Assembly (NCBI GenBank): GCA_030840295.1
Contig: JAVEET010000344.1
Coordinates: 1 to 43,043, forward strand
Source of the DNA: Pseudonocardiales bacterium
GTDB lineage: Bacteria > Actinomycetota > Actinomycetes > Mycobacteriales > Jatrophihabitantaceae
Direction of reading: 5' to 3'
Length of the DNA stretch: 43,043 nt
Positions within the stretch are counted from its first letter, which is position 1. Every line of letters starts with the position of its first letter. Positions 33,970-40,497 of the stretch are shown piece by piece. Position numbers and translations under genes: made by a program. A model generated the notes under the pieces. The model saw nothing but the letters and a program-made list of their open reading frames with translations, was not told the DNA's origin and did not search any database.

Positions 33970-35237
33970 CCGCCGAACTGGTGGCCGGCGGAGCGCCGGC
34001 CAGGGCAGGTCTGCGTAAGGTGTTCGCCGGTAACGTGGCGGCGCGGCTTGCCGCATTGCTGGCTCTTGCCGTCGGCACGGTTCTGGTGGCCAGAGTCGGG
34101 GGTCCGGATCTGGTCGGCGGATTCACCTTGTTGCGGGTGCTTCCCGGTCTGGCTGGCGTGCTGGCGGCGGCCGGCCTGCCGGGCGCGGTGCCGTTCTTCC
34201 TGTCCGCACAAGGGGATAACCCAGCCCTGCGGTCGACCTTGGTGACCCTGACCGGGCTCGGGGCGCTGGTCGGTTGCCTGGGATGGCTGGTGTTCGCCCC
34301 GCTACTCCATGCCACCTTCTTCCAGACCTGGTGGGTCGGAATCACCTTCGGCTGTGCCGGTGCGGTGTTCAGCCAGCTGTTCGTCGCGGTGGGGAAGGCC
34401 ATGCTGCAGGGCATCGGGGACTTCCGCGGCGCGAACGTCGCGATCGTGGCCGAGGAGGTCAGCTACCTTCCCGTGTATCTGGCCCTCATCGCGTTCGGGC
34501 GGGGCATGGGCCCGGTCCTGATAGCGCTGATCCTGGCCGACCTGTTGGTGGCGATCGGGATCGCCGAGCGACTTCGCCGCCGGGAATTCTTCCGGGGTTG
34601 GGCGCGACCGGATGCCAAACTGGCCCGGAGCATCTGCAGCTACGGCTCGCGCGGGCAACTGGGCGGTGTGATGTCGTTGATCAACCTGCGGCTGGACGTG
34701 GCCGTCCTCGGGGCCATGGCTGGTCCGGCCGTCCTCGGTGTGTATGCGATCGCCAGCAAGTACGCGGAACTGCTCCGGCTACCGGGTCTCGCCGTGACCT
34801 ACGTCCTCTATCCGGTCTTCAGCCGGCACAGTCGGCAAGCCGTGACTCAGCGGACCAAGTCCCTGCTGCTGCCGGCCCTGGGCCTCACCGCGGGTGCGGC
34901 GATTCCGCTGGCCGCCGGCGCGGGCATCATTCTGCCTGCGTTGTATGGCAAATCTTTCGACGGGGCGATCGGCCCGACCTGGATCCTGCTCGCAGGTCTG
35001 CTCGGCGAGGGCGTCACCGGCCTGATCACCGCCTACCTGTACGGCATCGGGCGCCCCGGACTCAACTCGCTGGCGATCGGTATCGCGGTGCTGGTCACCG
35101 TGGTCGGCGACCTCCTGCTGATCCGGCCGTTCGGCGTGACCGGAGCCGCGGTCGCATCGGCCGCGGCGTACCTTGCGACCACGGCTACGCTGCTGATCCT
35201 CTTCCGACATCAGCTACGGCCGAGGGAGGAATCATGA
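33966..35237 (+). CDS. Wzx-like polysaccharide flippase (MATE/PST superfamily)
   Basis: 423 residues; GTG 33966 overlaps the previous stop (GTGA). About twelve hydrophobic segments, starting with RKVFAGNVAARLAALLALAVGTVLVARVGGPDLVGGFTLLRV. LRLDVAVLGAMAGPAVLGVYAIASKYAELLRLPG and ALYGKSFDGAIGPTWILLAG are typical of polysaccharide biosynthesis flippases. It should move undecaprenyl-linked repeat units across the membrane for Wzy. It overlaps the lipoprotein gene by 4 nt. Confidence 0.9.
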   Translation: MTAELVAGGAPARAGLRKVFAGNVAARLAALLALAVGTVLVARVGGPDLVGGFTLLRVLPGLAGVLAAAGLPGAVPFFLSAQGDNPALRSTLVTLTGLGALVGCLGWLVFAPLLHATFFQTWWVGITFGCAGAVFSQLFVAVGKAMLQGIGDFRGANVAIVAEEVSYLPVYLALIAFGRGMGPVLIALILADLLVAIGIAERLRRREFFRGWARPDAKLARSICSYGSRGQLGGVMSLINLRLDVAVLGAMAGPAVLGVYAIASKYAELLRLPGLAVTYVLYPVFSRHSRQAVTQRTKSLLLPALGLTAGAAIPLAAGAGIILPALYGKSFDGAIGPTWILLAGLLGEGVTGLITAYLYGIGRPGLNSLAIGIAVLVTVVGDLLLIRPFGVTGAAVASAAAYLATTATLLILFRHQLRPREES

Positions 35238-36367
35238 GTCTCGACTCAGGACGCCCCCCGATCACGTCGATGGCGCCGCACTGCACCGGCACCGTCAGCA
35301 GAGCCCTCACCGGCACCGTCAGCAAGGCCCTCGCTGGAACCCTGACGACGGTGTTGGTCGTGCTGATGGCCGCCGGTTGTCATTCCTCGACGCCGCTGGC
35401 GCCCACCTCGCAAGCGGCGACGACCCGGCCCCCGACCGGAACATCGTCCAAGGTGGTACTACCGCCGGCCACCGGTGACTACGCCGACGCGATCAAGATC
35501 GCCGTGCGGCACGGACTGCAGGTTTGGCTGGAATCCGATCTGGTGAAGCGGTGGCAGGCGGGACCGGGTTCCTTCGAGTCTGCCCTGCGCCAGCTCGGCT
35601 CGCTCGCCGCCATCCCGGGGGTGCGCGGGATCAAGATCGCCGACGAAATGGGATATCACGACGGCCTGTCCAGCGCGGCCCGGATCAAGGCTTTCCTCAA
35701 CGCGGCCTATGACGGCCTGCAGCGCTATGCCCCCGGGAGACCGCTGCTGGTGGACATGATCGTGCCGAGCCTCGGTTGCCTGCCGGACCAGCAACCGCCG
35801 TTGCTCTGGTCGACGGAGTGCCAGGTCAAGGCCGACGGCCAGTATCCCCAGTTGACGCTGGCGAGCGTGACCAGCTACCTGCGAATGCGCAGGCTCTCGG
35901 TACTGGATGTGTCCACGGGCCTGCTCCCGGACTCTAGCTACATCGGCTGGGGTGCCACCCGGGACATTGCTCAGACCAAGGCCTGGGCCAAGCTCAAGGC
36001 GCTGGGCTGGGCATCACTGGTGACCTTGCACGCGCGTAAAGCCCTGGCGCATCCCGGTGACTACGCGAAATCCGAGTCCGAGGCCCAAGCAGATCTGCAC
36101 ACCTGGGTCGACCTGCCGCTGTCGGACGGTGCGCAGGCCATAGATGTCTGGACCTGGCGCCAGGGCTATCAGGGAGCCGTCAACCGGCTGCTCGATCCGG
36201 GTTTGAAGCCGAATGCACTCTGGACGGGCCTACAAGCCCGGCGCGCGGCGGGGGCGACCTTGTTCACTCATCTGTCACCGCACTCGCTCGAGGTGAGCCT
36301 GGACGCTGATCTGGCCATGCTGGCGAAGGTCTTTTCGGCCGTCTTCGTAGCGGCGGGAACGGGGTGA
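35234..36367 (+). CDS. Lipoprotein with glycosidase-like (TIM-barrel-like) domain, unknown family
   Basis: About 377 residues; ATG 35234 has GGAGGAATC upstream and overlaps the flippase stop. The N-terminus has a hydrophobic core TTVLVVLMAAGC with a lipobox-like Cys, then a Ser/Thr/Pro linker. The body has alternating helix/strand character with VRGIKIADEMGYHDG, RPLLVDMIVPSLG, LDVSTGLLPDSSYIGWGAT, WASLVTLHARKA and AIDVWTWRQGYQG. That pattern suggests a TIM-barrel glycoside hydrolase with Asp/Glu at strand ends, but I recognise no GH family. Placement just before the initiating transferase in the operon implies trimming, releasing or modifying the polymer outside the cell. Confidence 0.75.
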   Translation: MSLDSGRPPITSMAPHCTGTVSRALTGTVSKALAGTLTTVLVVLMAAGCHSSTPLAPTSQAATTRPPTGTSSKVVLPPATGDYADAIKIAVRHGLQVWLESDLVKRWQAGPGSFESALRQLGSLAAIPGVRGIKIADEMGYHDGLSSAARIKAFLNAAYDGLQRYAPGRPLLVDMIVPSLGCLPDQQPPLLWSTECQVKADGQYPQLTLASVTSYLRMRRLSVLDVSTGLLPDSSYIGWGATRDIAQTKAWAKLKALGWASLVTLHARKALAHPGDYAKSESEAQADLHTWVDLPLSDGAQAIDVWTWRQGYQGAVNRLLDPGLKPNALWTGLQARRAAGATLFTHLSPHSLEVSLDADLAMLAKVFSAVFVAAGTG

Positions 36368-37020
36368 CGGCCGTGGCATCGATCTCCCCTAGTCCGGCCC
36401 GGCGAGCTCTGGACGTGCTACTGGCGGGCTCAACGCTCGCCGTCTGCGGTGCTCCCCTGTTGCTGCTGATGTTGGCAGTCCGGCTGACCAGCCGTGGCCC
36501 GTCGCTGTTCAGTCAGCGGCGGGTTGGCCAGGGCGGCCGGCCGTTTCGGATGTACAAGCTGCGGACGATGCGGACCGGCCTGGCCGGGCCGGACGTGACG
36601 GCCACCGGCGATGCCCGGATAACCGGGTTGGGACGAGTGTTACGTCGTACCTCACTGGACGAGCTACCCCAGCTGTGGAACGTGTTGCGCGGTGAGATGA
36701 CCTTGGTCGGGCCGCGACCGGAAACCCTGGGCCTGGCCGAGCGTTATCCGCCGGAGTGCCGGTGGATCTTCGACCACCGGCCAGGGCTCACCGGCCCGAC
36801 CCAGGTCCGGATGCGGGATTCCTCGGTGCTGCCGGCCGGCCCCGTCGACGTGGAGCACTACCTGAAGGTGCTGGTACCGGCTCGGACGGCGGTCGATGCA
36901 CTGTTCCTGCAGCGTCCTACGCTCGGCGCGACCTTGAGCGTGCTGGCTGACACGATTCGTCATCTGTCGGGTCGGCAGGTACGAGCCGCCGCACCGACAG
37001 CGGCCCGCACCGAGCATTGA
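36364..37020 (+). CDS. Initiating sugar phosphate transferase (WcaJ/PssY-type polyprenyl glycosyl-1-phosphate transferase)
   Basis: 218 residues; GTG 36364 overlaps the previous stop (GTGA). It is the compact catalytic form: one membrane re-entrant helix (LLAGSTLAVCGAPLLLLMLAV), then RRVGQGGRPFRMYKLRTM, the catalytic DE in LDELPQLWNVLRGEMTLVGPRPE, and RPGLTGPTQV. The enzyme loads the first sugar phosphate onto undecaprenyl phosphate. It is the last gene of the operon and its final ~100 nt are antisense to the end of the MBL-Rieske gene. Confidence 0.93.
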   Translation: MTAVASISPSPARRALDVLLAGSTLAVCGAPLLLLMLAVRLTSRGPSLFSQRRVGQGGRPFRMYKLRTMRTGLAGPDVTATGDARITGLGRVLRRTSLDELPQLWNVLRGEMTLVGPRPETLGLAERYPPECRWIFDHRPGLTGPTQVRMRDSSVLPAGPVDVEHYLKVLVPARTAVDALFLQRPTLGATLSVLADTIRHLSGRQVRAAAPTAARTEH

Positions 37021-38536
37021 TGCACTCGCCGGTGCTGAGATCGAAGGAAAAGTTGTGGCCCAGGCAGTGCAGCACCCCGTCGGTGATCACCGCGCCGACG
37101 GCCAGGTCCTCACCGGCGTGCGGGCAGTACCGGTCGATCTCGTAGTCACCGAGGACGATACGTTCCTGCTCGTCGCGACCGGTCTCGTACTGTTCCACCG
37201 CGAGCAGCGCCGGTTCATTGGCGTGCTTGAGCAGACCGATCAGGTAGTCGTTGTAACGGTCCGGATCACGCCGAGCTTGCAGGCGTAACGACAGGAGCAC
37301 GTCCTCCCAACCGATCCGGCCTTCCAGTACCGCTCGCAGCCATCGGCCGGCCACCGTGAAGGTGTACTCCGGTGCAGCTGTCCCACCGTCCAGATCGACC
37401 CTGATGCCCTCGGCATCCATCCGGACATCCCAGTCACCGCCGTGCGGCCCAGTGACGCTGAAACGCACCGTCATCCCGATCCGGGTGAGGAAGTACGGGG
37501 ACAGGGCACCGAGGCGACTGAAGTGCGCGGCGAAGTCGCGGCCAAGGCCGGCGCCGGGTTGCGGATGCGAGTCATACACAGCAGCCAGGGCCGTGCTCCG
37601 GTCGGCGGCGTAGTCGTCGAAGTATCGCTCCAGACCGGCGCCGTCCTGCCCTTGCGTGTAACTGAAACCGGCCGAGACCGGGTCCGGCGTCATCTCGCCG
37701 GTGGAGAGCTCGACGGCATCACCGGGACGGAAGCTCTGCCAGCGCTGATCGGGAAGATGGTCCTGCAACCAGTCCCGGGCCTGCTCGGCGTCGGGGAAGA
37801 TACCCGGCGGCCGCAATGAGGCGTTGAACCGTCGTAGTGAATCGTCGAGAAAACATGGCGGTCCGGCGAAGGGCACCGCCAGCCGCGGCTTGGTCGCTCG
37901 CACCAATCGCTGAACGGCCCGCAGCTTGGAGATCCGCTTCTGCTGCTCGATCTCGGCACGCACGTCATCGGGATAGCCGTAACAGATCGGGTGCCAGGAC
38001 GCGCCGGACGTCTGCAACGCCATCACGTCGAGCGCGCCGCCGACGAGGTGCGAGGCACGGCGGGCTTGCGCGGCCGTCAACCGCGCGTCGTTGCAGTCGA
38101 GGACGGAATAGCCGTCCGCCACAATCAGGAAGGCCGCATCGTTGCACATCGGAGACTGCTCCGGGATTGCGGTGATCCAGGATCCCTTGGTATCCAAGGC
38201 GAACAGCTCCCACGGTTCGAGCTCGACGATGTTGGCGACGCCGCCTGAGCGGAGCCGGTCGGCGAACGTGGGCGACGGATACCTGGGAATGAGCACCCGG
38301 GTTCGGGCCGGCAGCCGGGTCAGCACGGAGAGATCCATGTGGTCCAGATGCTCGTGCGAGACCGCGACCCAGTCGACGTCCAACAGTTCCTCGGCATCGA
38401 GGTGGTCGTTGCGAGGAAACTGATGCCATGAGCCGAGGAACGCCCCGGTCTGCGCCAACCATGGGTCGGCGAGCAGCCGAAAGCCGGACGCCCGCACTGC
38501 CAGCCCGGCATGCCCGAGGAAGGTAAGCGTTGGCAT
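36917..38536 (-). CDS. Metallo-beta-lactamase-fold protein with C-terminal Rieske [2Fe-2S] domain
   Basis: 539 residues from ATG 38536. N-terminal MBL fold: TFLGHAGLAVRASGFRLLADPWL and metal motif SHEHLDHMDLS, with VLDCNDARL further on. A middle region (~300-440) of no clear family includes RFSVTGPHGGDW and YTFTVAGRWLRAVLEGRIGW, which looks SCP2/sterol-carrier-like. The C-terminal ~75 residues form a Rieske centre: YCPHAGEDL (Cys-X-His), then LHCLGHNFSFDLSTG (Cys-X2-His). An MBL plus Rieske combination is known from CMP-Neu5Ac hydroxylase (CMAH), though there the Rieske part is N-terminal. A role in oxidising a sugar of the neighbouring polymer is an attractive but unproven idea. Confidence 0.85.
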   Translation of the reverse strand: MPTLTFLGHAGLAVRASGFRLLADPWLAQTGAFLGSWHQFPRNDHLDAEELLDVDWVAVSHEHLDHMDLSVLTRLPARTRVLIPRYPSPTFADRLRSGGVANIVELEPWELFALDTKGSWITAIPEQSPMCNDAAFLIVADGYSVLDCNDARLTAAQARRASHLVGGALDVMALQTSGASWHPICYGYPDDVRAEIEQQKRISKLRAVQRLVRATKPRLAVPFAGPPCFLDDSLRRFNASLRPPGIFPDAEQARDWLQDHLPDQRWQSFRPGDAVELSTGEMTPDPVSAGFSYTQGQDGAGLERYFDDYAADRSTALAAVYDSHPQPGAGLGRDFAAHFSRLGALSPYFLTRIGMTVRFSVTGPHGGDWDVRMDAEGIRVDLDGGTAAPEYTFTVAGRWLRAVLEGRIGWEDVLLSLRLQARRDPDRYNDYLIGLLKHANEPALLAVEQYETGRDEQERIVLGDYEIDRYCPHAGEDLAVGAVITDGVLHCLGHNFSFDLSTGECINARCGPLSVRRLVPADPTDDESCQPARSRSRRA

Positions 38537-38582
38537 ATACCGAGAGTGACGGCTCCGCGCACCCGCTGTATCGACAACCGGA

Positions 38583-38597
38583 CGTAGCCGAGCTACG
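38583..38597. promoter_or_regulatory. Perfect inverted repeat CGTAGC-N3-GCTACG
   Basis: CGTAGC (38583-38588) and GCTACG (38592-38597) are exact complements around CGA, in the 246-nt gap between the MBL-Rieske gene and the two-component pair. The CGTAG core is shared with elements ahead of the polysaccharide operon and the second beta-helix gene. GATACCGAA also occurs twice nearby (38618-38626, 38644-38652). Confidence 0.45.
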
Positions 38598-38664
38598 CGG
38601 TATGCAGGAACCGGATAGATACCGAATCGTTACCTAATCGCAGGATACCGAAGTAAATATTCCG

Positions 38665-38692
38665 TTGTGTTTCGCGGTTCGCGAGGTATGGT
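38665..38692 (+). promoter_or_regulatory. Candidate promoter of the two-component operon
   Basis: TTGTGT (38665-38670) and TATGGT (38687-38692) are 16 nt apart. The spacer contains the palindrome TCGCG-GTT-CGCGA (38672-38684), placed where a bound repressor would block polymerase. Further down, AAGTGTTCC (38710-38718) and GGAACATTT (38730-38738) form an imperfect hairpin just before a ribosome site. Confidence 0.45.
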
Positions 38693-38739
38693 TTCCGTCA
38701 GTGAACGTTAAGTGTTCCTGAACGGGGAGGGAACATTTG

Positions 38740-38808
38740 ATGAAGTGTGCGGCTGCCCCGGGCCAATGGTCGGGGGGCCGTTATGCATACCGAGATCAGG
38801 CCGGCTGA
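38740..38808 (+). CDS. Possible 22-codon leader ORF overlapping the kinase start
   Basis: ATG 38740 has a strong GGGAGGGA ribosome site, better than that of the kinase, and encodes a 22-residue peptide (MKCAAAPGQW...RDQAG) ending at TGA 38806-38808. It overlaps the kinase start codon at 38783 in another frame. It could couple translation of the kinase or be chance; the alternative is that the kinase itself begins at GTG 38747. Confidence 0.3.
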   Translation: MKCAAAPGQWSGGRYAYRDQAG

Positions 38809-39553
38809 GGTTCCGCCGCCACAGATCCAGTCGGCGAGTTACCTCGTGCCGGTGCCGGACACGGAGCCCCCCGGATCGGTTCCGCCGATAATGTCGGACC
38901 GTCCGCCTTCCCAGCTCAGCCGCATCCGCCACGACATCCAGCATGAGCTGGCCACCATCATGCTGCTGGCGGACGTGGTGGTGCAGTCCTCGGACGTGGG
39001 CACGGTGAGCAAGAACCGGATTCTGCAACTGGGCCGCGAGGCGAACTGGTTGAACCAGTTACTGGGTGCCTACGACGACGCGACCAAGCAAAGCAGTCCC
39101 GAGGAATGGACGCCACCCGCCTCGTCCGTGCGGGTGGACATCCTGGTCGGCGAGGTGCTGGCCGCCCTCAGCCTCACCAGTACCAGCCGGGTCCGATTCA
39201 CCTCGGTTCCCGCCTGGACCTGGGCCAACCGGCTGGCCATGTGGCGAGCACTTCGGAACCTGTTGGACAACGCCTTCCGGGCTGTGGGAGAGGCCGGGCA
39301 GGTAGATGTATCGGTGAACCTCGCTCCGGACGGCGTCGTGGTGGAGATCGACGACAACGGGCCCGGATTCGGTTTGGGACCCAGGGGTTTCGCGTCCCTG
39401 GGCCTCGGGATCGTCCAAGACTTCGCGGTGGAGCGGGGTGGCCGGGTGGAGATCGCGCCGGGACATCTCGGCGGCAGTTGCGTACGCCTGTTGCTGCCGG
39501 CCGTCAGCGTGCTGCCAGACTGGGCCGACGATCCGGAGCAGAACGTCAGCTGA
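38783..39553 (+). CDS. Soluble sensor histidine kinase
   Basis: About 256 residues from ATG 38783 (GGGGGG upstream); GTG 38747 is in frame. There is no membrane segment or signal peptide. After a Pro-rich N-terminus (1-43) comes a dimerisation/phospho-acceptor helix RIRHDIQHELATIMLLADVV with likely His 54, then a HATPase domain with N-box LRNLLDNAFRAV, G1 VVEIDDNGPGFG and G2 SLGLGIVQDFAVERGGRVEI. The kinase must sense a cytosolic signal or a partner protein. It is followed after 55 nt by a NarL-type regulator, forming a two-component pair. Confidence 0.88.
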   Translation: MHTEIRPAEVPPPQIQSASYLVPVPDTEPPGSVPPIMSDRPPSQLSRIRHDIQHELATIMLLADVVVQSSDVGTVSKNRILQLGREANWLNQLLGAYDDATKQSSPEEWTPPASSVRVDILVGEVLAALSLTSTSRVRFTSVPAWTWANRLAMWRALRNLLDNAFRAVGEAGQVDVSVNLAPDGVVVEIDDNGPGFGLGPRGFASLGLGIVQDFAVERGGRVEIAPGHLGGSCVRLLLPAVSVLPDWADDPEQNVS

Positions 39554-39608
39554 GCGCAAGTACGGCCGAAACCGTGCCGTTGGCTGAAGTGTCCCGGGGG
39601 GATCACCG

Positions 39609-40319
39609 ATGCAAGTATTACTATGTGACGATCACGCAGTCTTCGCCGAATCGTTGGCGCTGGTTCTCACCCGCGCCGGATTCTCGGTGGCCGGCGTCAC
39701 CCAGCATCCGGAGCAAGCGCTCGAAGTGCTCGGCCGGACCGCCGTCGACGTGTGCGTGCTCGACCTCATGTACAGCGACTCCGCCTCCTACGGATCACCT
39801 CCGAGAGGCTGGGCAGTACCCGATGATCCTTTTACCTCCTCGGTTCTGGGGCGGCTGCCGGAACTCCTGGGAGCCTCGCCTACCACCCGCTTTTTGTTGT
39901 TGACCGGGTTCGTGGGCGGCGATCTCATCGCTACGGCCGAGGCTGTGGGAATCGCCGGCATCATGAACAAGGGCTGTCACACCAAGGACATCGTGGCCGC
40001 CATCGAGCGGGTTCACGCCGGTCAGCGGTTGATGGCACCCAAGACCAGCCCGGCCTCCGGCGTGCACGTCGCCAACCTGACCGAAGCCCAGCGCATGGCC
40101 AAGTTCCTCACCCACCGGGAACGCGAGGTGCTCGGCCACCTGGTGACCGGAGCGGATACCACGACCTTGGCCAAGACCATGGGCGTCAGCTGGACCACGG
40201 CGCGCAGCCATGTCCAGAGTGTCCTCAGCAAGCTCGGTGCACATTCGCGTCTGGAGGCTGTGACATCCGCCGTCCGCAACGGCGTCGTCAGTGGTGAAAC
40301 CGGCCGATGGCTGCTCTGA
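39609..40319 (+). CDS. NarL/LuxR-type response regulator of the kinase pair
   Basis: 236 residues; GGGGGGATC precedes ATG 39609. The receiver has CDDHAVFAESLALVL, probable phospho-acceptor Asp 52 in VCVLDLMYSD, and a Lys in IMNKGCHTKD. About 25 extra residues (SASYGSPPRGWAVPDDPFTS) follow the phospho-acceptor, unusual for this fold. The C-terminal helix-turn-helix reads LTHREREVLGHLVTGADTTTLAKTMGVSWTTARSHVQSVLSKL. Likely co-transcribed with the kinase. It resembles the orphan regulator at 22478 in fold and in its place beside a CGTAGT-bearing control region. Confidence 0.9.
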   Translation: MQVLLCDDHAVFAESLALVLTRAGFSVAGVTQHPEQALEVLGRTAVDVCVLDLMYSDSASYGSPPRGWAVPDDPFTSSVLGRLPELLGASPTTRFLLLTGFVGGDLIATAEAVGIAGIMNKGCHTKDIVAAIERVHAGQRLMAPKTSPASGVHVANLTEAQRMAKFLTHREREVLGHLVTGADTTTLAKTMGVSWTTARSHVQSVLSKLGAHSRLEAVTSAVRNGVVSGETGRWLL

Positions 40320-40359
40320 CTTCGCGCAAACCCGCGGGACACCTGCTGTAAACCCGCAA

Positions 40360-40378
40360 ACTACGTAGTGCAAGTAGT
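40360..40378. promoter_or_regulatory. ACTACGTAGT palindrome and half-site ahead of the second beta-helix gene
   Basis: ACTACGTAGT (40360-40369) is a perfect 10-bp palindrome, followed by AAGTAGT (40372-40378) about one helical turn on. AAACCCGC also occurs twice upstream (40328-40335, 40350-40357), 22 nt apart. The region lies between a response regulator gene and the beta-helix gene starting at 40498. Confidence 0.5.
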
Positions 40379-40497
40379 CGGCCATGATCTGGTGGCCGGT
40401 TCGAGGAATGCCCACACTGGGACGGGGTTTCCCGGGCGGGCGGAGCCACCGCCGCTTCGATGTCACCGGACCCGTCCAGTACGAAGCGGGGTCAGTC

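Noticed and set aside
34274-35233. Upstream extension of the lipoprotein frame inside the flippase gene
   Set aside because: The flippase is clear in its own frame and the extension reads as Arg/Pro/Gly noise. A strong ribosome site marks the real start at 35234.
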